NCBI GenBank assembly: GCA_963971425.1
Contig: OZ020514.1
Location: forward strand, 43,561,158 to 43,625,157
Source: Bryoerythrophyllum caledonicum
Taxonomy: Eukaryota; Streptophyta; Bryopsida; Pottiales; Pottiaceae
Direction of reading: 5' to 3'
DNA: 64,000 bases
Part shown: one piece after another, positions 21,470 through 33,120 of the stretch
Layout of the letters: each line of letters opens with the position of its first letter
How positions within the stretch are numbered: the stretch's first letter is position 1
Position numbers and translations under genes: made by a program
The notes under the pieces: model-generated
The model's database searches: none
What the model was told of the DNA's origin: nothing
The model's input: the letters and a program-made list of their open reading frames with translations, nothing else

Positions 21470-23400
21470 TTCTTCAATCCAAGATATTTGCAAAATATTA
21501 CAACGACTAATGTAGATATTTTGTTTGCTTTGCAGATACTCTCATTCAATAACCCTTCTTTGCCTTGTTCTTTGCTCTACTTGATTGTTGTCGTCATCGT
21601 TGAAGTTGAGTTGTACAAGTTGTAGGGTTGTCAATTAAAGCCCTATCATTGGTAAATTAATTATGGTAAATACAAGACATAACCTGGTCAAAATAGAGTT
21701 GGGACTCCAACCTACACCAATGGCCATATTCATTAAATTGAGACCTTTCACAAAGTTCAAGACTTCCATTCTTACTATTGTCGAGTTCAAAGTCACTCGT
21801 TTGAGACTCTAAAATGTCTTAATTTAATAAATATGGCGATACAACTTCAATTTTAAATCTCTATCCTTCATATGTTTATAGAATAAAATCCGTGACAACT
21901 CATGAAAAACACATTTAATAACTGAGGGCTTATGGAAATAATGACCTATTATAATGGTGTCGAGAAACATGTATTATGCCTAACGACGAATTGCAATTTA
22001 TTGTAAGTCAAATAATATGACAGAATTTCAACAAGGAAATGGAATGACAATTTTTCTCTACTACCACCCGTTCTTACTTTAAGTGTAACGCATATTGAAA
22101 TCTCAACATATTGAGTTGAGCTTTATCCATCTTCAATCATTCCTACAGTTCCTCGTCAAATAAAATATGCCGTGAAATATATGGTGCGTTCATCTAGAAC
22201 AATAGTCTAATATGTCACAATTTCAAGTCCAATTTAACCCCTAAACGACCAAGTATCAAAAATAGACTTTTTGAAAGTTCGGTCAAGTTCCTTATATGTC
22301 AATTTCCAACAATCTACTTTGAATGTTTTATTGTAGAAGGACATTACTAAGACGTTAGTGGGAGATCAATTTTATCCTAAATCCGACATTTAATGAAAAA
22401 GTTATAGGGTTTCGAATTTCGAAGGGGCCGAGCAAGCACTTTGGGCACCTCGAAAAACTTTTGCTAGGACACTCTATTGAATGTGAGATTTTCAATACTA
22501 GCAAGTAATATTTTTTCCTTCATAATGAAAAAATATTTCATTGTCTTTCGTGAAAAATAGCATATTAACCCAAGTCAAACATTTTAACACATTGTCACAC
22601 ATTGTCGAGCAAGGTACCAAAATAACTTCTTCTTTTCCACATAAACTTAGAGATCTTCATGTTTTAGACAATTTTGTATTGCACAACAATATGTAGTGGA
22701 AATCTTCTTATTGACCATTTGAATTATCAATCTTAAACATATTTATTTCACACAAAATGCAAACACAAATTGGCAATTTTCAAACCTCCACTCCTTCCAT
22801 AGTTGTTTTGAATATGCTACACACCTTTCCTCTACCTCTAAAATTTGGTGAAGAAGGAACTAACATCATGCTCAACACGATGGTAATGGATTTACATCTT
22901 GTGTAGTGAAAATATTTGACACCAAGTGAAGTCAAAGTTTGCTAATCCAGTGAACGCTGGAAAGGAAATGAACTAGTTGTTTTTCTATAAACATTAATAT
23001 AATCTTTCAATTCGTGCGCTAAAAGTTTAGTCAATTTTGTAAATATGTTACATATTAAGTCATATATGAGATCCTTTGGTCAAAACTAGAAATGAAAGTT
23101 TTTTTTCCCTTCTTGAATGATTGCATTAGAATTAAACAATTTTGAAGTGTTTTGGTGCAAAACTGTCAGGTACCTTAGGGATTAAACTGTGCATCTTCAC
23201 TTTTCCTCCCTCATAGGCTTCAATAGCCTAAGCCTATTAGCGCCCCCATCAGATTGCTTTACATGCTTATCTTGTTCACCTAGGTTGAGTTTCCACGTGG
23301 TTAATTTTTTCTCTTTGCCCTCTGATATTTCCATGTTATTGTATTATAGCAGGTAGCTAGTGGCAGTGTTTGAGATAGTTCAATCCTTGGAATCGTGGAC
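21470..23400. repeat. AT-rich non-coding block shared with 28.6-29.1 kb and 48.9-52.9 kb
   Basis: No gene. Segments of this block recur upstream of P2 and P3. ACGATGGTAATGGATTTACA plus CTTGTGTAGTG (22880-22910) matches about 28775 and 52588. The AATTTTGAAGTGTTTTGG region (23140) matches about 29040 and 52850. AAAAACTTTTGCTAGGACAC (22450) matches about 49795. It ends shortly before the FCP1-like gene, so it behaves as a common 5' terminal segment for different genes. Confidence 0.6.
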
Positions 23401-23898
23401 ATGGTTTAGGATTTCAGGGTTTAGAAAGATAGTGTTGAATTGTTTCCTTCTTCGGTTGCTTTTAATGAAAATAGCACCGCCGCGCGCGGTCTTCTCCAGG
23501 TAAAAAAAAACCCGACAATGAAGGTGCACCTCGGGGACGTGATGTGGATAAAAAACAACACTCTATGTTGGAGTGTTTGCCACCCCCCGACGCTTTATTT
23601 TCAACTTCCTATGATAGTTGTTGGTCTTATTCGTGTTCCTTTTTAACGTCTAGCTAATCTGCAAGGCTTTTTTATGTTTATGTGGTGTAGTCAGTAAGGT
23701 TTTATTGGCCCACCTTAGTTGTGGTGTAAGGATCCTTCAATTTGTACTACATTGGTATGACCTAAAATGAATGTCTACCCCACATTCAAAGACTCCCTAC
23801 CTATAAGGATTGCATCTCCTTCCTTTTATTGCTAGTGTATATGTTTACAACAATGTATTGGAGGAACATTACATACTTCTTTGTATGTAATTGTAGAA

Positions 23899-24173
23899 AT
23901 GGCTAACTTTTGTGGAGATGAGATTGTCATCCTCGAAGATGTCTAGAGCAATTGCTAGACGAGGTTGATAGGGAAGATGAGGATGATGAAAGTTGTACAG
24001 ATGAAGCATTTGTGACACGTATGGCCGATGCGAGTAATATGAGGAGGCAAGACAACGTAGTGGTCATTGTAGAGCCCAAAGGAGATTATGAAGGAACAAT
24101 TCTTCTCAAGAAGAGTACTGCATATAGCGTTCCTTCCAAACACGAAGATTCTTTCATTGACTGGCCAATGTAA
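23899..24173 (+). pseudogene. FCP1-like gene, putative first exon
   Basis: The ATG at 23899 begins MANFCGDEIVILEDV, followed by a 1-nt frame change near 23944 into EQLLDEVDREDEDDE, an acidic stretch, then DNVVVIVEPKGDYEGTILL. It is followed by either a stop (24171) or a weak donor at the same place (CCAAT|GTAACG). It sits in the right place to be the N-terminus of the gene continuing at 24.9 kb, but the connection is by position only. Confidence 0.4.
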
Positions 24174-24898
24174 CGATTCAAAGAGAGGAAGAAAGATCCG
24201 ACATGCCTATACACCGCCCTGTTCATTTTGAATCAGTGCACATGACATGTAGATATATGGGACGTCCCTTACTAAAGAGGCGTAGGGTCAAGGAAGCTTG
24301 ACATCTTCTAAGAAACCTAGATCATATTTGAGTAAAAGCATGTTTAAATTCAAGGCTTCTTCGTCTGCTCTAGTGAAGTGTGGAATCAATTTCGTAGTTT
24401 TTAATACTACATAAGACTATGTCTTATGTAGTATAATCTACATACAATATGTCTTCTATTACAATATGTTGTGTAACCCTTACACGGTCATAGGGTACCT
24501 ATCATCTTTGTGACACTTCATTATTTGGAGTACAACCCATTCTTTACAAGGAATTCCACGATAGTAGGCCCTTATCCTCAGACGATAGTTAAGACTTTCA
24601 ATTGAAATGTTACTTTATGAAAAACTTATTTTTTTAAGAACTTTTTGTTTACTTTCACTTGTAGGAGAAAGTGCTTTGTGTACCGGCGGTGGATCCATTT
24701 TACGCGATATAGTCATCAGTTACTACTCCGTGAGTGCTTTCGGATCGTAATATCCTACTATCCCTTCTCGTCTTTCCTTGTAGAGATTTATTCTTACCAC
24801 GTTCTGATCGTTGTAGTTATCCATAGATGCTTCGGTACACAAAGCACTTTCTCCTACACCCCCTTCCATCCATCTTGATCTTCAATTTTTCATTAGTA

Positions 24899-25725
24899 GT
24901 TCCCGACTCGGACAACAACTTGACTGACCTTATTTCATGGCCGCAGCATCTCCAAATTGCTCCTGACGATCATTTGCCGTCTACTTCATCAGCGGTGGAG
25001 CATGTCTACGCCCACCGTAATTCACCTGTGCATGATATCGACCATGTCAATGCTAGCAAAATTTATGATGAGGAGGATAGCAGCCTTCAGGCTTTAGTTA
25101 ACGGCTTGCCCGATGAGTGCCATGAGGACCTAAGTTGTTGAGGAGGTGAACTTCTGGAGGTGAGTTTTGTTCCAGATCAGGAGAGGACAAGAAGAGAAGA
25201 GGAGCCGTCGTTGCGCACGGAGGAAGAGTTACTTGCTCCTCGAACCACGGTGACCGTCAGGAATGTACCAGCTTTAAAGCCAAGAAGATTGGACGCGCTT
25301 CATCCCCCGTCGTCCCGACCTACACCAATGGAGATAGAACCATCGTCTCATCCTTTCTCTAGCCAGGACATGGAGACTACGACAGATCCAGAGCAACACT
25401 CTGCCGCGAATACACTTGCTAGGTTACAAGACATTGATCCGGCTGTTTCACCCCCAGTCAATAAAGCGCCGTTCGATAAAGAGCTTATCATAGGCATATT
25501 TGAGGAGGCTAGTCAGTTGCTACAAGCCTTCAGCCCTCCTAGGAATGTTTCGAATGCACCTATTGTTGAGGACTACTTTGATGACTACTTCGATGACCCT
25601 TTGAATTTCAGTCAAAAAATTCATCCAACAACCTTTAGGATCGTCCGAAGATCTGTTGATGTTGAAGCACATGCTGCTGAATAGGATCCTCGATCCGTAC
25701 AACATACCAATGCAAGACCCTCTGC
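24899..25725 (+). pseudogene. FCP1-like gene, disordered N-terminal region
   Basis: The reading frame begins after an acceptor-like TTAGTAG near 24898 and reads SDNNLTDLISWPQHLQIAPD. It continues through a TGA (25139-25141) and a TAG (25682-25684) without frame change to a donor at 25726 (GAAG|GTATGT). The composition is acidic and Pro/Ser/Thr-rich with a short Asp/Phe repeat (YFDDYFDDP). This is typical of a disordered linker, and no domain is recognised. A further short exon, 26036-26119 (MSGIAQRREKVPSL), follows after a GGGCAG acceptor. Confidence 0.4.
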
Positions 25726-25819
25726 AGAAGGTATGTGGCTATTAAATTCTACCATCTTGTTGTTTTTTGTGTATCTTATATGTCCTACGTTCACACTATT
25801 ATCCTCAGGGGATATCAGG

Positions 25820-25940
25820 ATCTGCGATCCTAAAGGCCATGGTAGAATCTTACGATCCCTTTGAGGAGGGTAGGATTTTACATTCCCATGGGAGGGTAGA
25901 ATCCTACGATTCCAATGGAATGGTAGGATCCTACTAGCCT
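25820..25940. repeat. GTAGGATCCTAC-type palindromes, cluster 1
   Basis: Words GATCTGCGATCCTAAAGG, GTAGAATCTTACGATCCC, GTAGAATCCTACGATTCC and GTAGGATCCTACTAGCC recur within an intron of the FCP1-like gene. The longest palindromic copy is GGTAGGATCCTACTA near 25922. Confidence 0.75.
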
Positions 25941-26230
25941 CGAGCAGTGTTGTCTCGAATGTTGGCAATGTATAAGCATTTTGAATGGCTTGTCGGTCAT
26001 GTATTCTTCACTAATGACCTTATTTTTTTGGGCAGGGGAGATGTCGGGGATTGCTCAACGTCGTGAAAAGGTTCCATCATTGGTGGCACATAAGGGCTCT
26101 AGTCCCTCTAAAGAAGGTATGACTATAGACAATTCTACTGTTTACTATTAGTATTCTATATTGGAGACTCATTCTTGCAACATTGGTTTAGGGTTTAGGG
26201 GCTCATTTATTGCAACATTGATTTTCACAT

Positions 26231-26266
26231 AAGGGGCTCATTTATCGGCCAATAAATGAGCCCCTA
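26231..26266. repeat. Perfect-arm hairpin before the FCP1 domain exon
   Basis: AAGGGGCTCATTTAT, a short loop (CGGCCA), then ATAAATGAGCCCCT. The right arm ends within the TAG that I take as the splice acceptor of the FCP1 exon (26267). A third copy of GGGGCTCATTTATTG lies at 26198. Confidence 0.8.
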
Positions 26267-26267
26267 G

Positions 26268-26979
26268 ATCAACAAAGGTAAGGCAACCTCGGTACATTGT
26301 TGTGCTGGACTTGAATGGATTTCTGATTCACAGATCGTACGATAAGGGGAGTAAAACTGTCGCTAGACCTGAGTGTGCAAATTTTTTGAAGGTGCTGACA
26401 AATAAGGCTATTGTCATGGTATGGAGTTGCGCCATGAGGAAAAATATTGATAGCATGTTACAGGTGGCTTTGGGTAGTTCTATTGTAAAGCTAGAGGACC
26501 TAACAATTATGTCACAATGTCATATTACGGAGTTGAGCTTTCCGAGAGCGGGGAACAACGTTGAGAAGAAGTACATGCTCAAGGACCTCAAAAAATTCAG
26601 GAAATTTGTTGAGAACAACGTTGAGAAGAAGTATATGCTCAAGGACCTCAAAAATGTCAGGAAATATGTTGACCACGTAGACCTCAATCTGACATTGCTC
26701 ATTGACGACAGCCCCGAGAAGAACCTCCTCAACGATGAGTTTAGTGCGATTCATCTTCAAATGTGGACATGTGACCTGAAGGACAAGTTTCTCATGAACA
26801 CTGTGCTTCCATGGCTCGAGATTATGTTTTCCTCAAATCTCTCTGTGGCCGAATATGTCCGTAACCATCCCCTTCTTGGATGTCCAGTTCCTGGAGAATT
26901 TAGGTCCACTACGTTGGCTCAGAACATCGTAATTGGGTGTTCTCAAAAATGGAATTCCAAAGTCGGGGCATTTCAATGA
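26268..26979 (+). pseudogene. FCP1/NLI-type phosphatase-like domain 1
   Basis: It reads PRYIVVLDLNGFLIHRSYDK, where DLNG (26308-26319) sits at the HAD catalytic D-x-D-G position but the second Asp is Asn. It continues with RPECANFLKVLTNKAIVMVWS (motif II region, Ser after the strand) and LLIDDSPEKNLLN (about 26695-26733, the D-D motif III). Family members are Ser/Thr phosphatases acting on, for example, the RNA polymerase II tail; plant proteins with DLNG are known but poorly characterised. Loss of the second Asp suggests weak or no phosphatase activity. A 60-bp in-frame tandem duplication (about 26551-26670) repeats NNVEKKYMLKDLKKFRKFVE. The frame ends in TGA at 26977, possibly the natural end or an exon boundary. 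Confidence 0.7.
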
Positions 26980-27129
26980 CTACTCACTCGTATCGGTGAT
27001 GTGTATATTTTGTATATTTTGTTTCAATATAAACTTGTAGGATGTACCTCTACTTTATCAGACACTCTTCAGTATTGAGGCCATCATCTTATTTTGAATA
27101 TTATTAATCGCAATATCTCCCATGAATTA

Positions 27130-27320
27130 TCCTTAGGGTGGTAGGATCCTACGACCCTGAGGAACGTAGTAGTTAAGGATACTGTATGATTTTTGTGATG
27201 TGGATAGCAGTGTGGTAGGATCCTACGACCCTCATCGATGAAGTAGTTAAGGATCTTGTATGGATGATTTGTTTGTGGTATGGATGGCAGTGTGGTGGGA
27301 TCCTACGATCCATGATGTTG
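27130..27320. repeat. GTAGGATCCTAC-type palindromes, cluster 2
   Basis: GGTAGGATCCTACGACCCT occurs twice (about 27140 and 27212), with a third degenerate copy at 27297. Each sits in a tandem unit of about 75 bp that also carries GTAGTTAAGGAT and TTGTATG words. It lies between the two FCP1-like domains. Confidence 0.8.
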
Positions 27321-27349
27321 TTTATAACTTCTATCTTTCTCTATGATCA

Positions 27350-28060
27350 CAGCGACGGGACGACTTGATAAAAGTTATCATGTTGTTTGTCAACGGATTG
27401 CTTTGTTTCGAGTAATACGAAAAACTGCACCCCGCGACGCTTCAATCGAAACAACATTATTGTTTGGCCTAGTCTCCCAGAGTTCTTCAAAATACTTCTG
27501 AGGTCCTTCCAAGTTGGCATATGGTCGTCCATGGTCCCCGCGCACCTAAACAAGGTCCTTGAAGTCCTCCTCCCCGAAGACATAAGGTCAAGACTTCTTT
27601 TTTGTTATGGACAAAACAAGTGTTCAAGGCCACAATCGTATCTTTTCTGTGACAAGGATCTTCAGAGACTCTCAACGGACCGGAAGACGAAGCAGTTCTG
27701 TCTTCCTGACAAAATATTGATGGTTGATGACTAGCCAATGCGTCATGTCTTCAACGGAGACCTCGTTTGCTACTTTCCGAAGTCATGGCATGGTGAAATG
27801 ACCTCACCCAACACACCCAATCTTATACCTAATATTGGAACAACGTTGCTTCCGTTCATCCTTCCGCTGCGATCTTACGCCTCGGTGAAGGAATATCTGC
27901 GGGGGCACCCGATGGATTTAAAGTTTAATCGTAGACTGCTTGAACCATGGTACTTCGAGCGAGTGTTACGAAGTACGAAGTCGGTTGAGTACATTGAGTT
28001 GTGTTGGCATTGGCTTTCATCCAGTTTATTCTATGAATATAGTTTTTTGATAGTCATTAC
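27350..28060 (+). pseudogene. FCP1/NLI-type phosphatase-like domain 2
   Basis: It starts at about 27352 with VIMLFVNGLLCF, a catalytic-strand remnant in which the nucleophile Asp is absent. A 1-nt frame change near 27415 leads to KNCTPRRFNRNNIIVWPSLP, then FFKILLRSFQVGIWSSMVPA (motif II), then CLPDKILMVDD*PMRHVFNG with motif III Asp-Asp followed by TAG (27732-27734) where Ser is expected. It continues in the same frame with CYFPKSWHGEM and SVKEYLRGHP. This is a second FCP1-type domain downstream of the first in the same orientation, so a twin-domain protein is likely. Catalysis is improbable. Confidence 0.65.
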
Positions 28061-28135
28061 CCCCATTCTCGACGCCTATTTGGTTGCTTATTTTTCTGAT
28101 GTGTACTACATTGATTGCCCTACTTGTGTTGTTAG

Positions 28136-28390
28136 ACCGTAGGATCTTACTATGTACGCTATGTATCTTGAGCGAGTATTACAAAGTATGTAGCCGCTTC
28201 CCTACATTGAGTTATTTAGCGGCTTACTTTTGTTCAGTATACTCTATGAGTAAAGTTGTTAGTGGTTCTTACCCCCATTCTCCGCGCCTAATTGAATGCT
28301 TATTTGTTTGAAGTGTACTACATTGATCGCCTTACATGTGTCGTTAGACCGTAGGATCCCACTATGTAAGCTATGTGTCTTGGATCGCTA
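28136..28390. repeat. GTAGGATC-type words, cluster 3
   Basis: TTAGACCGTAGGATCTTACTATGTA (28131-) and TTAGACCGTAGGATCCCACTATGTA (28345-) lie in two direct copies of a segment about 210 bp apart, also sharing ATTGAT-GCCxTAC-TGTGTxGTTAGACCG. This is the 3' flank of the FCP1-like gene. Confidence 0.7.
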
Positions 28391-28439
28391 TATCCCACTA
28401 CATTGTTTGATGCCTTTTTATACTTCTGAACCCCTAAGT

Positions 28440-29160
28440 GAACGTTGCAGTTACCTCTGATCTGTAGGCTCAATCCTATATTTATTGAAATATTCCCAAT
28501 GCCAATGGTAACACCATATGATCTCATGATCTTGCTTCCAATATCAAGAAATGATCCAAAGTCCAAAATTCATCTTAAAGTCCACATTTACTTAAATGTC
28601 GCAGAAACCTACTTATTGTCTATTCGATTTTCATAGTAAAAGATATCAAATTCACAAAAAGGAAAAACTTGAATTCAAAGTAATAGAATCTTAAATCATA
28701 GCTTTAAAATTATTTTAAATAGGCTTCATCCCTCTCCAACACCTAATTACCGGTGTAGGAAAAACTTATATATAACGATGGTAATGAATTTACTGCTTGT
28801 GTAATGCAGAAATTGAAATCGAGTCAAGTTAGAGCCAACTGATCCACTCAAAGCATGAAAGAAAACCAAACACTACAAACCTATTTTTAACACTAAACAC
28901 TATAATCGTTCACTTCCATGCAATCAAAGTTTGTGTATTATTGAGAATATGCCAATTTATTAGTCTTTATTAAGATCATACGATTGAAATTGGAAATATT
29001 TTATTTTCTTTGCCTCCTACTCATTGCCTCAGAATAAACAATTTTGTAGTGTTTTAGGCTCAAAGAAACTGTCTAGGAAACTTACGAGTAGAGAAATAGT
29101 AAACGCGTATAATATCTTCAACTTAACCTAGTGAGATTCAATTTTCTTCCTGAAATTTTG
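28440..29160. repeat. AT-rich 5' block of P2, shared with 52.43-52.93 kb
   Basis: From about 28620 the sequence aligns closely with 52430-52930 (TATCAAATTCA, AAGTAATAGAAT, CACCTAATTACCGGTGTAGG, GAAAGAAAACCAA, GTAAACGCGTATAA). It also aligns weakly with 22.7-23.2 kb. No coding signal is seen. It marks the 5' boundary of the duplicated segment that carries P2 and P3. Confidence 0.75.
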
Positions 29161-29189
29161 GGTATCAATATTGAAGGTCAATGATGCGT

Positions 29190-29415
29190 GGTGCATCCAC
29201 CAATCATACCCGAGGGTATTACCTCGATATCTCAAGGTGCATCCCGACGGTATCACTGGGGTACCACGCGGCTTCAGGTGCTCGAACCTCCACAACTTTA
29301 GGTGCCCGAGGGAGTACACTCAAGAAGTCGGGCCACGAGCCATTTCTCTGTTTTAATCTGTGTGTCACTAGGTTTTTTTGCTAAGTTGTTCTTTTTGTTA
29401 GAGTTGTCATCGCGC

Positions 29416-29446
<31 letters not shown>

Positions 29447-29480
29447 GGGCTCGTATTCATGTTGGGCTCGTGTTCGTGTA
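29190..29480. repeat. CCCGAGGGTAT block and GTGTTC microsatellite
   Basis: CCCGAGGGTATTACCTCGATATC at 29208 and a GTGTTCGTGTTCGTGTTC run near 29417-29445. Equivalent features flank P3 at 53090-53190 and 53330-53400. Confidence 0.7.
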
Positions 29481-30469
29481 GTTTGTTATATTGTTTGCTG
29501 AGTTTGTAAAAGTCGTAGCGCTTTTGTTTAGGGTTTGTTGCGCACATTATTTGTAGCGCTTTGATATCCTACAGATAGGGTTTGTAGGAACTGAGGATTA
29601 GTATTGTGTGAGGTTTTAAGCATGTAGTGTTACAAACGGCTGTGCACGGAGGAACGACGTGAATGTCCAACGAGGACCAAAAAGTGCAAGAAAGGAGTCG
29701 AGATTTTTGACAATTAAAGGTATGTGCACAGATTGATGTTTGAATGCATTTGTCTTGCATTGCTTTTGCTATGTATTGTCTGGTGGTATTTTTTGTGGTG
29801 GTAATTTATGTGTCTGCATTGCTTTTGATATATGTGTTGCCTTGTGGAATTGGTGGTATTTTCTATGGTAGTGTTGATGTTAGTTCTAAATTTATTTTTT
29901 AGAGAAAGAGGCAGCATAGCCATTAATTTGGTTTCTGTTTGAATTAGAATGCTTCGTGATTGCCTGTGTTGATTCGACTGTTGAATTTGCTACTTTGTGT
30001 TTAGGTGGGTGTTGAATTATTGTGTTAATGTTGCGACACATTTTGTGTGCATGTTGTATTTTATTTTGTTTCGGTGCTCAATGCGTGTTGACTGTTTGTG
30101 TTTTGGTTTGGTGTTTTGTTATGGAGTTACTGTTTGGTGATTGTGTGTGTTTGGGTTCGGCTACCTGTCTTTGTGTTGATATTGTGTGTGTTTACTTTCA
30201 AGTAATGTTGTTTGTTTTTATGATTGATTAGTTGACTTAGTTTGTGATATGGTTTATGAGTAGGTTCTCTTGCTAATAGTTTGGAATGTTACTCTTGTTG
30301 CAAGACGTCAAGTTCCAGCTCCATCATACTATGGTTGAAGTTCATTAGAAATGGCTGAAAGGTAAACTGAATTCTCTCATCACAGAGCCCTAAATCCTAC
30401 GCATTGAACAATATACGAAGGAAAAGAATGTGCACAAAAATTAACGAAATTGGAATTTCTGTCACCACA

Positions 30470-31460
30470 TTTTAGCTCAAGCCGAGCTAAAGTGTGGCCA
30501 TTAGCGCACACTGTTGGCTCCACTTTAGCTCGAGTCGAGCGAAAGTGCGGCCAAAGACACACTAGACCAATTCACTTTAGCTCGACTTGAGCTGACATGT
30601 ATCGGCTCAATGCGTCTTTGGTCGCATTTTAGCTCGACTCCATCTAAAGTAATGTTATTATCTACTCTCAAACCCCAACGCTTGAAGGGAATATCCCAAA
30701 TTTCTTCTGAGCCACCACACTTTAGCTTGAGCCGAGCTAAAATGTGAAACAAATCACCTGAACCAGAATCCAAACACCACAACATACAGAGCTTTAAACA
30801 GTTCAAAAGCTAAATTTGCTGATGGATGCTCATAACGTTTATCGAGACCTCCCGATGGCACACAGATTTCTGCTTGTATCTACTTCTCGTGCAATTTCAA
30901 AATTGTGCATTACCTTGCTTACCGCTCCAACCACTTGTGAACCATACTATTAAAGGTTTGTGAGTACTTGGATTGGATAATAAGTTGCTGCTCGGTTTCT
31001 AAGATTGCATGGGAATAGGTTCAAGAATAGGCATTGTGTTTATCGATGCTCGTCTTGGTTATAGAGCCAATGTATGCTTTTCCGATGACTATATATCATA
31101 GGAACATTGTACTACAATACTATGAATTTAGTCACACTTTTGCTCAAGTCGAGCTAAAGATAAAGCATCAGCTAAAATATAGCCATGTTTACCGTCATGT
31201 AATCATAATTAGGTCTCTCAACTCATGTCTATTCTCGTGCAGCTTCCTAAATCTTGCATGAGCTTCAGTCCCGTTCCAACCACTTGAGAACCTTGAAGCG
31301 TGAGGTTCGTAAGTGATTTGGGGAAATGCACGACAAATAGACGCGAGTTGATTCACAAGGTCTAGGGAAGTTTTCCAAATGACAATTTTGTGTAGCAAAG
31401 TTATACTAACATACTTTGTATCAGGGTACACTTTAGCTTGAGTCAAGCTAAAGGTAAACC
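30470..31460. repeat. TTAGCTCGAGTCGAGCTAA palindromes in P2 intron 1
   Basis: About seven copies at roughly 30474, 30521, 30571, 30625, 30717, 31135 and 31430. Arms extend to CACTTTAGC...GCTAAAGTG. Most are imperfect palindromes with the core TTAGCTCGA/GxTCGAGCTAA. Confidence 0.85.
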
Positions 31461-32993
31461 TCTCCAACTACTTTGGATTATCAATTCAGAGATCTAATGT
31501 TTGTTCTCGATTTCGTATGGGTGCAGAAATGATAGGGACATGATGGTGACTCAACTGCAACACTTCTTCCAGCAAAAGCCCGTCGGCCTTGATGAGGACG
31601 ATGGAGACGACAATAACCACTTGGATTGTTGGGAGCTTAAGGACCCAACAATGACATTGAAGTGGACGCTTCTATGGGCCCTCTATACGGATAATCTGGT
31701 GTTTGGTTAGACCTTCGCTGGCGATGTCTTCAAACCACAACACATAGACTTCCATACCAAAATTACGGAATAGTCCATAAAGATAACGATCAGGTTAAGT
31801 TGTCCTCTGTAACAACCATTGAGTCCGTAGACCCATATATGTTTACTATCGTAGAGAACAATGTTGTGGCTCCTTCCTTTATCGAGGATTGTGTCGAGAC
31901 ACTTAGGGCGTCTAAATTCGATGAAGTAGTCGCTCAAATCAACTACAAAATCTCAGTATAGAAATGGGAGACTAGTAGTGGTCAGCCACTTCTAGCAAGG
32001 TTGTAGCCAATAAATTCCGCGTCATTCTATCGAGAATGAATACCTATGCCGTTCTAGAGAAGGCAAAGACAATCGCGGATAGGCGCCTCTTTATTGATTT
32101 TGATAGTGTAAGGAACCGGGACTGGTAGCCAGTAGTTGAGCCAAGCTTCGTTATCGGTTAGAACACCACGCGCAAGAACAAGCAAAACCACCCTACGCAA
32201 CACGTTGTCCGCTTCCCCCGTCAAGAAGCGTTTTGTTGCCAAGAAGTCGGAGAGCTCTTCCAAAAAGAAGACGAAACTTGTCACGGAGGAGTTGGCCAAT
32301 TCGATGGCTTCGGCACTCTTAGAGCTCCCTCATGCGCTCGAGTATGGAGAGACAGTCGACTACACCAACGTCCAAGAAATTTACCAAAAATCCAGGATGG
32401 AGTGTCAGGGCTTCTTCCTTGGAGATAGATAGAAGAATGTTGAGCTCAACTTTATCAGGCTATTCAATGCACCCTAGGAGTGGACGATCGGCGCATTCAA
32501 ACCTCAGGCCATGGAGGAGTTACTGCATTATTACATCAAAATGTGCAACAAGTTGTAGAAGCAGACTCTCTACGTCATGCCCAAGCTTGATGTTATGCCA
32601 ACGTAGGTTGAGGACATCAGCGGATGTGACTTTTATATCATCAACGGCCAGCATAGCGTTGCAACATCAAAGGCGATGATAAACGGCAATGTCCCAAAGC
32701 AAATAAGGAAGCACTTCCGAACCTAGCAGTGTTTCATTGTCTGGACGCAGGATCCGTAGAAGCTGAGGAAGATTTCTGCGTTTTATAATCGCGTATATCA
32801 CTTGGTCCAATTCAAGTCAACGTGGGCAACCAGTAACCTCAGCTCTGGGGCTTTGTGGATCCATGCTGGGAGACCAATGCCGAAGCACTCCGCCGTAGGC
32901 ATTTGCGGGAATCACAAGTCAGAGCAAAGAACAATAGTGGAGTCGGCAAATGACAAGAAATTCGAGGTAATATTTTCAAACCAAGCTCAGGCA

Positions 32994-33120
32994 TGTTAGC
33001 TTAAGTCAAGCTAACATACAAGTATGCACCGTATTTGTATACTGTTGTATTCTGATTCAAATCGATTACATTGTATATTCTCAGGTTGCAAGCTAGCTCG
33101 ACTCGAGCTAACTTGCAATT
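32994..33120. repeat. Palindromes in P2 intron 2
   Basis: TGTTAGCTTAAGTCAAGCTAACA (about 32994) and TTGCAAGCTAGCTCGACTCGAGCTAACTTGCAA (about 33085). The outer arms differ from those in intron 1 (GTTAGC / GCTAAC instead of TTTAGC / GCTAAA) but remain complementary within each copy. Confidence 0.8.
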
